DNA of 64,000 nt, from assembly GCF_029892045.1 (NCBI RefSeq), contig NZ_CP120369.1:124001-188000 (forward strand), read 5' to 3'. This document shows positions 27,618-36,320 of this stretch, piece after piece. Under the pieces are notes generated by a model. It had not been told where the DNA came from and searched no databases. It was given only the letters and a program-made list of their open reading frames with translations. Both the position numbers and the translations under genes were made by a program. Source of the stretch: Sinorhizobium numidicum. GTDB taxonomy: Bacteria > Pseudomonadota > Alphaproteobacteria > Rhizobiales > Rhizobiaceae. Within the stretch, counting starts at the first letter, position 1, and every line of letters starts with the position of its first letter.

Positions 27618-29186
27618 ATGAGAATAATTTCGATCAAGCCGGATCATGATGGCGCAATTGCAGCACTGGACACATCGGCAGCCGAGCTCATCTATTCATA
27701 CGAGCCTGAGAAAGATAGCTTTCCTAGATATTCGGCCATCAACCCAACGACGGTTCTCGACGCCGCTGGCCGCCTCGACGCCATTCCGGATGTGATTGCT
27801 ATCGGTGGGTGGCGGAAGACGGCGATGGCAAGCGACAGCGCCGTCACGGCAGGCTACGAGGGCGTAGCCCAAGGGTCGGAGGTTGTCGGCGAGAAGACCT
27901 TGTTCGGCAGGAAGGTGCACTTCTATTCCTCGACGCACGAGCGCTCCCACCTCTGGGGCACATACGGCATGTCGCCGTTCCCCGCCGGAATGCCCTGTTA
28001 TTTGCTGATCTGGGAAGGGGTGTTCGGGGATTTCTATGAAATTGATGAGCGCCTGCGGGTCGTGCATTTGGGAAAAGTGATGGCGAGCCCTGGCGACAAG
28101 TATGCCTTCCTCTATGCGCTGGCCGACCCGAACAGAGGACGGTTGCACGTCGAAGACGCGGGTAAGCTAATGGCGCTTTCCGCCTATGGGCAGACCGGAT
28201 CGCCAGACCGGGACGAGCAAGCGCTGATAGATTTCCTGCTTCCACGCCACGGCATTCTGAGCTCCTCAGTGAGAAAGGAGGATTTGCGGAGTTCGCCCTA
28301 CCATAACATTGGCGTAACCCATCAGAAGTTCACCAATCTCGCCAAGCGCGTTTCGGACGCCATCTTCGATTCGTTCCACACTTTTGCAAAGAAGAATCTG
28401 ACAAAGGGATTCCCGCTGCTGATTGCCGGCGGGTGCGGATTGAATTGTGAGTGGAACCGCCGTTGGCTCGAAACAAACCTTTTTTCTGATGTTTTCATAC
28501 CGCCGTGCGCAAATGATACAGGCTCGGCAATCGGGACCGCCGTCGACGCGATGCGGCATTTCACCGGCAATGCTAAAATCAAATGGAATGTCTATTCAGG
28601 CCAGCCATTCATACTTGACGACTTCGACAGGACCGGAGTCGAGGTCCACCCGCTCGACTACCATCAAGTCGCCTCGGCGTTGCTCGATGACAAGGTGATT
28701 GGTTGGGTACAAGGGAATTGCGAAATCGGACCGCGCGCACTCGGCAACCGGTCAATTCTCGCGGCGCCCTTCTCAAAGGCAACCCACGAGCGGTTGAATC
28801 GCATCAAGAAGCGGGAGGGTTTCCGTCCGATCGCGCCGGTTTGCCTGGAGGAAGATATCGCGCGCCACTTCGACTTGACACGCCCGTCGCCCTACATGCT
28901 CCTTTTCCAGAAGGTTATCGATAGCCGGTTGAAGGCTGTCACGCATGTTGACGGCACAGCGCGGGCCCAGACAGTTTCGCGGGAGCAGAACTTGCACCTC
29001 TTTCAGTTGTTGACCTCGTTTAAGGCGAGAAGCGGGGTCGGCGTTCTTTGCAACACATCCCTGAACTTCAATGGCGCCGGCTTCATCAATCGTGCAAGCG
29101 ATTTGCTGACCTATGCCCAGGCTACAGGTCTCGACGGATTTGTTATCAACGACGCTTTCTATCTCCGTAAGATGCCCATTGCGTAA
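27618..29186 (+). CDS. Carbamoyltransferase of the NodU/CmcH/TobZ family
   Basis: This 522-aa protein has the N-terminal Kae1-like half: MRIISIKPDHDGAIA, His-containing SSTHERSHLWGTYGMSP, and GGCGLNCEWNRR. The C-terminal carbamoyltransferase half has VIGWVQGNCEIGPRALGNRS, the ILAAPF segment, KKREGFRPIAPVCLEED and LCNTSLNFNGAGF. Members move a carbamoyl group from carbamoyl phosphate, via carbamoyl-AMP, to a sugar hydroxyl. NodU and NolO do this on Nod factors, others on antibiotics. The sequence does not clearly equal NodU or NolO and no nod box was found. A sigma-54-type promoter suggests expression in symbiosis. Confidence 0.85.
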   Translation: MRIISIKPDHDGAIAALDTSAAELIYSYEPEKDSFPRYSAINPTTVLDAAGRLDAIPDVIAIGGWRKTAMASDSAVTAGYEGVAQGSEVVGEKTLFGRKVHFYSSTHERSHLWGTYGMSPFPAGMPCYLLIWEGVFGDFYEIDERLRVVHLGKVMASPGDKYAFLYALADPNRGRLHVEDAGKLMALSAYGQTGSPDRDEQALIDFLLPRHGILSSSVRKEDLRSSPYHNIGVTHQKFTNLAKRVSDAIFDSFHTFAKKNLTKGFPLLIAGGCGLNCEWNRRWLETNLFSDVFIPPCANDTGSAIGTAVDAMRHFTGNAKIKWNVYSGQPFILDDFDRTGVEVHPLDYHQVASALLDDKVIGWVQGNCEIGPRALGNRSILAAPFSKATHERLNRIKKREGFRPIAPVCLEEDIARHFDLTRPSPYMLLFQKVIDSRLKAVTHVDGTARAQTVSREQNLHLFQLLTSFKARSGVGVLCNTSLNFNGAGFINRASDLLTYAQATGLDGFVINDAFYLRKMPIA

Positions 29187-29686
29187 TCCATCGACGGGTC
29201 TGCCTGCTACCTCCCGCGCCGCCGGCGACAGAGTTGACGAGTTCGCCCAGAGAGCCGGAAGCGAGCTTCATCGAGAATGCAGTCGGCGGTGATTGTGCCT
29301 GCACCTCGTCCTAGTCACGGCGAGCCATCTCGCGCCGCGTCTCCGCGACCGAAACGGGGACGGTCGCTGTGGAGAGAGCCGAAGGGCCTCTGGCCCCTGG
29401 CTTATAACTTAGGTTAGTTCACGCTGTTCACTCGCGATATAGCGAACGCAAGGAAGAGGCAGACACATCCGATCAGTAGCTCAAGTCCTCGGGTATCGTC
29501 AGCATCTTGCCGTGCTGTGAAACAGGAAATCCGATTTGACTAGCCATTCTCAGACGTGCCGCACTCTGGGATCAACCGTGATGAAGGAGGCGTTGTTCGC
29601 GACGCCGAGAAACTGCTTCGAGTCCATCAGCGCTTCGGGTAACAAGCTGTACAGCTGTGCAAGATCGTACGTGTTATCAGGGCGCC
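29187..29686. other. Gene-free stretch
   Basis: No intact gene. On the minus strand at about 29568-29640 a frame reads EALMDSKQFLGVANNASFIT then VDPRVRHV*, which looks like the C-terminus of a lost protein. I cannot name it. Confidence 0.3.
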
Positions 29687-30302
29687 ATGAACAAGTCTCT
29701 CAATTCTAAGCCGGAAGCGGCTCTGCTCGCCGCTTTAGGTGGGCGCTGCATTGTGCTCGTCGGCATGATGGGCTCGGGCAAGACGTCGTTCGGCTGGCCG
29801 CTCGCGGCGCGGCTCGGGCTCGATTTTGCTGACGCCGATGCCGAATCGAAGCGGCGCACCGCATGACGATCCGGAAAGCTTGCCCCGGCACGGCGAGTCC
29901 TATTTTTGCGACCGGGAGCGGCGGATGCTCGCTAGGCTCTTGGCCGAAGGACCGAAAGTAGTGGCGACCGGCGGCGGCGGGTTCATGAATGCCGAGAGCC
30001 GCTCGCAGATCTCGGAGCAGGGGGTGTCGATATGGCTGAAGGCCGATTTCGACGTATTGATCCGCCGCGTGCGTCGGCGCGCCAACCGGCCGCTGCTGCA
30101 AACGCCCGACCCCGAAGGCGCCCTGCGCAAATTGATCGATGACCGTTACCCAACTTATGCTCTGGCCGACGTGACGGTGGTGTCGGACGACGGCCCGCAC
30201 GAAATGATCGCAGCGAAAACGATGCAGACTTTGATGCCCTATCTGGACGTTCACCCCGTGCCGCAGGCCCGCCCGGCCGCGACGGAAGAGGGTATTTCCT
30301 GA
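29687..30302 (+). pseudogene. aroK: Shikimate kinase (aroK-like), frameshifted
   Basis: The first frame carries the P-loop (VLVGMMGSGKTSFGWPLAAR) and DFADADAE, then ends at 29866. A second frame continues with RHGESYFCDRERRMLARLLA, TGGGGFMNAESR and LIDDRYPTYALADVTV, the rest of shikimate kinase. Two small deletions near 29848 and 29870 explain the breaks. Apart from them the kinase is nearly complete, so the loss looks recent. It would be an extra copy of a chromosomal function. Confidence 0.85.
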
Positions 30303-30538
30303 CCAAAGGTGCAGGACGATCTCGGATAGCGCGGATGACGAGTGGCTGATTTTCGCACCGAGCGGGTGGGAGGAGAGCGCGCGAGGGGAGGGGCCGAACA
30401 AAAGCTTCGAATCGATTCCGGCAAATGCCGGACAGTACAGCTCGCCGGATCGACTTTCGCCCGCCTGGTTGATGTCATTTGGTGTATTGATTTCGGCGTT
30501 TCGCGCGTCGGTCAAGAGCGGGGTTTGCTTTTGTTTCC

Positions 30539-30778
30539 TCATGCTATCGCCTTCGGCCCGCCGTAGCTCTGAAGAATTTGAGCGAGGGGCATGCCCGGGC
30601 GGCGAAACAGCGCAAGCTGAAGGGCAACGCCGAGGCGATTGGGGCCCTCTCGGCGACGCCGGGTCAGATCGAGGTCGCCGGGCTCAAAGGTGTAAAGTCG
30701 GGCCAGGTCGTCACAATCCGCCGGGAATCCCAGTAGTTGTTCCCGCTCGGCTTCGCTCAGCAGTTCGTGCTTGCGCAT
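30539..30778 (-). pseudogene. Tn3-family transposase, N-terminal fragment
   Basis: 79 residues starting MRKHELLSEAEREQLL and including LARLYTFEPGDLDL and NRLGVALQLALFRRPGM match the N-terminal domain of Tn3-type TnpA, which is normally about 1000 aa. The frame ends in GGPKAIA and a stop. Its 5' side directly abuts a P450 fragment. Nothing is recognisable in 30303-30538. Confidence 0.75.
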
Positions 30779-30782
30779 TCGC

Positions 30783-31010
30783 CCATCAGCGCGCTGATGA
30801 CCATGGCCGGAAGCGGAAAGGAGAGGTGGCGCCGCAGGTCGGCGGGCTGGGGCTGGGCCGCCAGCGTCTCGAACAACTGCGCGGCGATCGCCTCGACCTG
30901 CTGCGCGAGCAGCTTCACCCTGCCGTTGCTGAAGACCGGCGCCACGATCGTGCGAGACCAGCAATACCGGCGAACCGAGAATCACCGAATCCGGGGTGAA
31001 TGCCGCACTC
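30783..31010 (-). pseudogene. Cytochrome P450 fragment (second P450)
   Basis: A stretch reading APVFSNGRVKLLAQQVEAIA then AAQPQPADLRRHLSFPLPAM and VISALMG matches the C- to E-helix region of bacterial P450s. It is not part of the complete P450 that ends just upstream, and the haem-binding part is missing. It is cut by the Tn3 fragment. Two P450 genes therefore once stood here in tandem. Confidence 0.6.
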
Positions 31011-31011
31011 T

Positions 31012-32244
31012 CTAAGCGATGGAAGAGCGGAAGGTGACCGGCAGGCGCTGCGGGCAGCGAATGACGTAAGACGGCATGTAGACGACGTCCTCCGCGGCGA
31101 TGGTCAGCGCCAGATCCTCCAGCCGCCGGAACAGCGCGGGAAAGGCGCAGCGCAATTCCAGGCGCGCCAGCGCAGCGCCCAGGCATAAATGCGGCCCTTC
31201 GCCGAACGACAGGTGCGGGTTGTGCCGCCGGGTGACATCGAACCTGTCGGCGCCGGGACCGAAGGCCTCTTCGTCCCGGTTCGCCGCATGGAACGACATC
31301 AGGACGGCGTCGCCGCGGCGGACCATGCATCCGTCGATCTCCACGTCCTGGGTGGCATAGCGGAACGGCAGATTGGCCACGGCGCTGCCCCAGCGCAGGA
31401 TCTCCTCGATCGCCTGTGACCACGGAACTTGGCCGCTGCGCACCAGGTGCAGTTGCTGCGGATGCGTCAGCAAAGCAAGCACGCCATTGCCGATGACGCC
31501 GGTGGTGGTCACGAAGCCCGCAGAGAGCACCATGAATAGCATGTCGATGAGCTCGGTGTCCGAAACGAGCTCGCCGTTGTCGCGCGCGACGATCAGGGCC
31601 GAAGCCAGATCGTCGCCGAGCTGGCCCCGCTTGAGCGCGATCAAGCGACGGAAGAACTCCGGGATGCGCTGCCGCGTCTGTCGCACCTCTGCGGCTGTGG
31701 CGGAGGTGTTGGCCAGGCTGTAGGTGAGCGCGACGATCTCCTCGCGCTGTTCGTACGGCAAACCGAACAGCTCGGCGATCACGTTGGTGGGCAGCGGAAC
31801 GGCGAACTCGCTCATCAGATCGGCACTGCCGCCGCGCTGCGCCATCTCGGCCAGGAGTCGATCGACGCATTGTTCGATACGTGGCGCCAGCAAGGCGATA
31901 CGACCGGGCGCGAAGCTCCTGGACAGCAGGCCGCGCAAGCGCCGGTGATCGGCGCCATGCGCCGTGACCATGTTGTCCACTTTGCACATCCCGATCAGCG
32001 GATGATCCTCGGGAATCTCGCCGTCCTGCAGCGCCCGCCACTGTCGCCAGTCCCTGTTGAAACGCTGGTCGGAAAGCATCCGCCTGAGCGTCTGGTGACC
32101 ACCTGCCGCCCAGGTCACCACATCGCCTGGCAGCGACACTCGCGCCATCCCCCCCTGCTGCAGAATCGCAGAAGACAGATTATCAAGTTCAGTGGGAGCG
32201 GCCGACACACCGATCATATCGCAATGATCGTTTTCTACGCGCAT
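31012..32244 (-). CDS. Cytochrome P450
   Basis: This 410-aa soluble bacterial P450 has an I-helix VLSAGFVTTTG with the acid/Thr pair altered to F-V-T-T, a K-helix EEILR (ExxR), and haem-binding FGEGPHLCLGAALARLE with the axial Cys. AAGGAG stands 8 bp before the ATG. It needs ferredoxin and reductase partners, none of which is encoded nearby. Family placement (CYP105/107-like against rhizobial CYP127) cannot be settled by eye. A good sigma-54 promoter upstream suggests NifA- or microoxia-linked expression in nodules. Confidence 0.9.
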   Translation of the reverse strand: MRVENDHCDMIGVSAAPTELDNLSSAILQQGGMARVSLPGDVVTWAAGGHQTLRRMLSDQRFNRDWRQWRALQDGEIPEDHPLIGMCKVDNMVTAHGADHRRLRGLLSRSFAPGRIALLAPRIEQCVDRLLAEMAQRGGSADLMSEFAVPLPTNVIAELFGLPYEQREEIVALTYSLANTSATAAEVRQTRQRIPEFFRRLIALKRGQLGDDLASALIVARDNGELVSDTELIDMLFMVLSAGFVTTTGVIGNGVLALLTHPQQLHLVRSGQVPWSQAIEEILRWGSAVANLPFRYATQDVEIDGCMVRRGDAVLMSFHAANRDEEAFGPGADRFDVTRRHNPHLSFGEGPHLCLGAALARLELRCAFPALFRRLEDLALTIAAEDVVYMPSYVIRCPQRLPVTFRSSIA

Positions 32245-32338
32245 GCCAACAACTCCTTAAAGAACGCTCCCGACAGCCATTGCAAATCATTGTCCGACAA
32301 ACTTCTCTCCTACATGAGCGAGGCGTTCGCGGACACCC

Positions 32339-32415
32339 TTGCACCTACCGTGCCAAAGAAGAAAAGTCTTTTAAAACAATCATGGATCTAGCCGTGCCAT
32401 GTAGCATATCAGACG
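32339..32415 (-). promoter_or_regulatory. Sigma-54 promoter of the P450 gene, with NifA-like site
   Basis: On the minus strand TGGCACG (32355-32349), GTAG and GTGCA (32344-32340) match the -24/-12 consensus with correct GG-N10-GC spacing. A TGT-N10-ACG near-match to the NifA site lies at 32400-32415. The promoter is about 95 bp before the P450 ATG. The remaining part of 32246-32892 holds no gene I can support. Confidence 0.65.
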
Positions 32416-32892
32416 TCGCCAGACACGGAACGTCGGAACAAGAACAGCGCGAAATTGGCAGATCGGCCGCCTTTGATGCCGAGAAACAGACAGCGATTGA
32501 GACCCATTCCACGCTGCGCGTGAAAGTGTGTCGTTCAACGGCCGTGCGGATGGCAATTTTGACAAGGAAAACCTGATGATGATGTACGGCCTGGTGCCTC
32601 GCCGTAAGCGCATGCGCAAGAGGGTCTAGCGGCTGCGCATCGCGCGAGCGCTGGCCCGGCGGCTTTCAGGCCCGATTTAGGCGAGAGCGGCGTACGCCAT
32701 AGATTGGACCACATCATCTACTGGACCCCATCGTGGGAGGGCTGAGGCCGATCCCGGAGAGAAGCGCGGCCGCGAAAAGACGTTAAACGCCGAACAAACG
32801 GGGTCGGCGTGCAGAAACGATCAGCTGTTTAGGGGTCAGGGGGAAGCGCTGGGAAGGGAGCCGTCCCCCGTCCCAACACGCTTGCGGCAAGC

Positions 32893-33330
32893 CTAGGCCG
32901 CCTCGATGTCTGTTTTTGAGAAATCGTCGCCTTTGAAGAGCAGGGGGATGCGGTACGCTTTCGCGCACGCATAGGAGAAGCAGTCTCCGAAATTGAGCCT
33001 TGCCGGATGGGCGACAACGCCCCCATAGGTTTGACAGGCTTCGACCGCCTTGCGATGCATAGCACTGCCGATAGCCATTTCTTTCGCGCCGATCGCCTCA
33101 AGGAATGCGTCAATGTGTTTCTGCGCCAGATCAATCAAATGAGGCGGGATCGGCACTTGGTTGCCGAATGCCGCGTCCCGCTTTTTGCGAGCAAGGCTGA
33201 TGACGGCCTCGTAAATCGAAATCGATGAGTAGTAGATCTGATTTTTCGAATTTTCGATTCTGGAGATCAGAAAATCTGCGTCTTCCTCGTTGCCCACGAT
33301 AGCAACGATGGCGGAGGCGTCCAGAAACAT
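32893..33330 (-). CDS. vapC: VapC-type toxin, PIN-domain ribonuclease
   Basis: This 145-aa PIN domain has acidic residues in FLDASAIVAI (Asp4), YEAVISLARKK (Glu) and NFGDCFSYACA (Asp), and a final LLFKGDDF, as in type II VapC toxins that cleave RNA. ATG 33330 overlaps the antitoxin stop (TGATG). An upstream in-frame start would overlap further. It is co-transcribed with, and presumably neutralised by, the protein encoded just before it. Confidence 0.88.
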   Translation of the reverse strand: MFLDASAIVAIVGNEEDADFLISRIENSKNQIYYSSISIYEAVISLARKKRDAAFGNQVPIPPHLIDLAQKHIDAFLEAIGAKEMAIGSAMHRKAVEACQTYGGVVAHPARLNFGDCFSYACAKAYRIPLLFKGDDFSKTDIEAA

Positions 33331-33578
33331 CAGATGCCGCCCCACTGTTCATCAGTGAATTTCTTCATATCGAAATTCGGGTCATCCGGACCCATAGCAG
33401 CGCGAACATCATCCTGAATCTTTTTAATACGTTCTTTCAATGGTATAGCTTTCTGGGCGCGTTCCAGCTCGTTGAGCAGCGCTGTACGTACCGCCTCGGT
33501 CTTGTTGGGAGCCTTGATGACCTGCTGGACCTGCTTCGCCAGTTCGTCAACCGCATCATCGCGAATGTAGAGAGACAT
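33330..33578 (-). CDS. vapB: VapB-type antitoxin
   Basis: This 82-aa protein begins MSLYIRDDAVDELAKQVQQV, the N-terminal DNA-binding form of Rv0623-like VapB antitoxins. Its C-terminus (DDPNFDMKKFTDEQW) would wrap the toxin. AGGAG stands 7 bp before the ATG. A longer upstream frame has no ribosome site and runs through the operator. It likely represses its own operon. Confidence 0.85.
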   Translation of the reverse strand: MSLYIRDDAVDELAKQVQQVIKAPNKTEAVRTALLNELERAQKAIPLKERIKKIQDDVRAAMGPDDPNFDMKKFTDEQWGGI

Positions 33579-33600
33579 CGGGTTTCTCCTGAGGACGGAT

Positions 33601-33647
33601 ATCCCATTTGGGAATATACGAATATTTCTAGCTGGAATATACGGGAT
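33601..33647. promoter_or_regulatory. Probable VapBC operator
   Basis: GGAATATACG occurs twice in direct orientation (33611-33620 and 33634-33643), flanked by ATCCC and GGGAT as an outer inverted repeat. The array is 25-70 bp before vapB, where a VapB autorepressor site is expected. The rest of 33579-33895 shows nothing more. Confidence 0.5.
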
Positions 33648-33895
33648 TTGCAAGGTTAGGGCGCACCCAGCGATAGCCAAGCACGCCCTCTGGGCAGTTC
33701 GGAAGGAGAGAAACCAACTGCCCGTCTGAACACGCGGTTTGGGCCGAACCTGGGATGTGTGAACGGCACGCCTATCGCATTCCGGAACGCCAAGCAGGAA
33801 CACAAGTTTCAAGATTAGATATTTGAGAAACAATATCAAGGCCTCAGTTCCATAATAAACCTTATCTGATCCGTAATGTTATAACATTTGTAGAG

Positions 33896-35360
33896 GTTAA
33901 AGTGTGCAGTCCTGCAAAGTTGGATGTCACACTCCCCGCGATTTGATGACGTGGGAGATTGCGGATGGGATTGATTGCGATGAGCGAGCGCGATCTGCAG
34001 CGGATTGAGGTTTTGTCGAAGGTGATCGACGGCCGCATGACGATTGTTTCGGCGGCGCATGTCCTGGGCTTGAGCACGCGCCAGGTTCGCCGGCTCCTGG
34101 AGCGGATCCGGACGGATGGTGCAGCATCGATCCGGCACAAGGCGCGCGGCCGACCATCGAACAATCGGATTTGTGACGGCGTGCGCGATTATGCCATGGC
34201 GATCGTGCGCGAGCGCTATGCGGACTTTGGTCCGACGCTGGCGGCCGAGAAGCTTGCGGAGCTTGATGGTCTGACGGTGTCGCGCGAGACCTTGCGCCGA
34301 TGGATGGCGGAGGCCGGCCTGTGGCTGTCGCGCCAGCAGCGGCGCACGTTTCATCAGCCGCGGTTGCGGCGCGAGGCCTATGGCGAACTGGTGCAGATCG
34401 ACGGTTCCGAGCATCGCTGGTCCGAAGATCGCGGTGACCCATGTTCGCTGCTGGTGTTCATCGATGATGCGACCGGCAAGCTGATGCAGTTGCGGTTCGT
34501 ACGATCGGAAAGCGCGTTTACGTATTTCGAGGCGCTGGAGCTCTATCTGAAGGCGCATGGTGCTCCGGTCGCCTTCTATTCCGACAAGCATTCGGTGTTC
34601 CGGGTGGCGAAGAAGGACGCCAAGGGCGGCCAGGGCATGACCCAGTTCGGGCGTGCGCTTTCAGAGCTAAACATCGAGATTCTTTGCGCAAACTCGAGCC
34701 AGGCGAAGGGCCGGGTCGAGCGGATGAACCGGACGCTACAGGATCGGTTGATCAAGGATCTGCGTCTGGAGGGCATCTGCGGGATGGACGACGGCAACGC
34801 TTTCCTGCCTCGGTTCATGGAGCGCTATAACCGGCAGTTTGCCATTTCCCCTGCCCGGCCTGATGACCTGCACCGGCCGATGAACCTTGCCCCGGATCGG
34901 CTGCGCGAGTTGCGTTATGTCGGTGCGCAACTGACGTTCTCCTACGAGCGCCAGCGCATCATGCTGGAAGAGAACGAGGTGACGCGCGGGCTGGTTGGTC
35001 GCTATGTCGAGACCTATGCCTATGCGGATGGCCGGCTCGACGTGCGCTGGAATGGGCATTCCCTGCCCTACCGGGTGTTCGACAAGGACCAGCGGGTGAC
35101 GCATGCGGCGATCACCGAGAACAAACGGCTTTCCGATGTGCTGGCCTATATCAAGGAGCGGCAGGACGAGCGGCCGGCGCCGAAGGTGAAGACGAACAGC
35201 GAGAAGATTGGCTACAAACCGCGGGGTCGCAAGCCGGGCAAGCGGACGGATTTCATGAACGATCCAGCGGTCATCGCTCGGCGGCGGCAGGCACTTTCCC
35301 AGCAAAGTGCGGTGGAGCAAGGGCAACCCTACCCGGCACAGTTCAATGGAGAATAAACTC
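33896..35360 (+). mobile_element. ISNCY-type insertion sequence, copy 1 (right end displaced or missing)
   Basis: The left end begins GTTAAAGTGTGCAGTCCTG at 33896, like the left end of copy 2 (GTTAAAGTGTCCTGTTCCTG at 53634). The transposase gene is intact, but the tail that follows the gene in copy 2 is not adjacent. A related tail lies 790 bp further on, at 36145-36298. The element is therefore either truncated or carries extra DNA. Confidence 0.7.
33959..35356 (+). CDS. Transposase, ISNCY-type (DDE/rve domain), intact
   Basis: This 465-aa protein has an N-terminal HTH (ATG at about 33980, SERDLQRIEVLSKVID and VLGLSTRQVRRLLERI), then an integrase core with QIDGSEHRW (first Asp), FYSDKHSVF (second Asp) and NSSQAKGRVERMNRTLQDRL (catalytic Glu). 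The C-terminal barrel and basic tail end RKPGKRTDFMNDP. It is about 85-90 percent identical by eye to the frameshifted copy at 53699. ATG starts at 33965 or 33980 are possible. Probably functional. Confidence 0.9.
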   Translation: MRMGLIAMSERDLQRIEVLSKVIDGRMTIVSAAHVLGLSTRQVRRLLERIRTDGAASIRHKARGRPSNNRICDGVRDYAMAIVRERYADFGPTLAAEKLAELDGLTVSRETLRRWMAEAGLWLSRQQRRTFHQPRLRREAYGELVQIDGSEHRWSEDRGDPCSLLVFIDDATGKLMQLRFVRSESAFTYFEALELYLKAHGAPVAFYSDKHSVFRVAKKDAKGGQGMTQFGRALSELNIEILCANSSQAKGRVERMNRTLQDRLIKDLRLEGICGMDDGNAFLPRFMERYNRQFAISPARPDDLHRPMNLAPDRLRELRYVGAQLTFSYERQRIMLEENEVTRGLVGRYVETYAYADGRLDVRWNGHSLPYRVFDKDQRVTHAAITENKRLSDVLAYIKERQDERPAPKVKTNSEKIGYKPRGRKPGKRTDFMNDPAVIARRRQALSQQSAVEQGQPYPAQFNGE

Positions 35361-36077
35361 GGGATGCATGTCTGATTTCAGCTTTAAACAGGCAGGCCAC
35401 AAGGGTGTCTTGTGGTAGGTTCCGTGCTGCCAAATGGTCAGCCCCTCGCGGTCTTCGTGCAGCAATCCCAGCCAGCACAGCGGGCGAATGATATCGTAGC
35501 GGAGCGCCGACCTTTCCGCCCAGGTTTCGACAGTCATTTCTGCTGGCTCTGGGTACGATTCGCTCGGGTATAGCTCGTTCGCCAGGTCGTCCAATGAGCA
35601 GCCCGTTTCTGCTTTCATATTGGTGAGAAAGACGTGCCACCAACGCATCCGATTGCGGACAGCCTCCTGCGTCTGCCCGTGGTGGATATAAGCATAAAGA
35701 TAATCCGTCGCGATCAGATCGAAGAAGGCCTGCGGTCTCGCCAGAAAGTCCTGGCCACGTTTTGTGGGCAGCAGGACGTCTTTTTTCCGGCGAAGAAGCT
35801 TTAGATGTCGGACCATATCCCGCACCACCCAGAGCGGCGGCATGTCGGCTTCATTGAGGACCTTATTCATCCTGTACAGGTCTTCGGATGTGTACCCGGG
35901 CCAATCGAAATGAACGGCGGCCCAGTGCACGAACTTGCGGTTCATGGCGCCCGTCGCTGTTAATCCAATGCCATTGTGAGTATCGGCATAGGATATCGTC
36001 ACGATCATCCCGCGAAGCAGCGGCGACAGCGCGGCTACATCGACATCACCCATCAGCCTGATTTCCGGAAGCATCGC
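35343..36077 (-). CDS. Hypothetical protein lying between ISNCY transposase and a matching IS tail
   Basis: This 244-aa soluble protein starts at ATG 36077 behind a weak AGGA. Longer starts would read through IS-tail sequence. It begins LPEIRLMGDVDVAALSPLLR and is rich in Trp and aromatic residues (FVHWAAVHFDWPGYTSEDLY, RMRWWHVFLTNMKAETGCS), looking like a winged-helix-rich regulator or unknown domain. No family is recognised. Its last codons overlap the transposase 3' end on the opposite strand, so its original C-terminus may have been cut by the element. Confidence 0.6.
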   Translation of the reverse strand, partial: AMLPEIRLMGDVDVAALSPLLRGMIVTISYADTHNGIGLTATGAMNRKFVHWAAVHFDWPGYTSEDLYRMNKVLNEADMPPLWVVRDMVRHLKLLRRKKDVLLPTKRGQDFLARPQAFFDLIATDYLYAYIHHGQTQEAVRNRMRWWHVFLTNMKAETGCSLDDLANELYPSESYPEPAEMTVETWAERSALRYDIIRPLCWLGLLHEDREGLTIWQHGTYHKTPLWPACLKLKSDMHPEFILH

Positions 36078-36144
36078 GAGATCCTGGCCCTGCACATACA
36101 GCTGCCTGCAACATCTACCAGGAACGCAATAAATGAAACTGAGA

Positions 36145-36298
36145 AAGCTAAAGCCGAAGGGGTGCCCCTTCAGCCGCCCCCTCCCTTTCCTTGCAACCCG
36201 GCCCAGCCGGTCCGGTCGGGGGCTTGCCTCAGCGCAAGTGGAGATGCCGAGTGTCGTATTTCTAACTGGCTGGCGGCGTCGCATCTCTAATCAGCTTT
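36145..36298. repeat. ISNCY-like right-end tail remnant
   Basis: AAAGCTAAAGCCGA and the following CCTTGCAACCCGGCCCAGCC match the tail after the transposase in copy 2 (55093-55238). The terminal 58 bp (36241-36298, with TTTCTAACTGGCTGGCG) recur at 40634-40691. It marks the end of an element of the same family. Confidence 0.65.
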
Positions 36299-36320
36299 GA
36301 CACCTTGTGTAACCGCAAAG

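Noticed and set aside
27618-29186. Naming the carbamoyltransferase nodU or nolO
   Set aside because: Family motifs fit, but no nod box is present and the sequence does not clearly match either protein.
30539-32041. A 500-codon minus-strand frame through the P450 gene
   Set aside because: It is a shadow frame of the P450; only its last 79 codons (Tn3 transposase) are real.
31012-32244. Assignment of the P450 to the rhizobial gibberellin cluster
   Set aside because: No ferredoxin, dehydrogenase, GGPP synthase or terpene cyclase genes nearby, and the sequence does not look like CYP112, CYP114 or CYP117.
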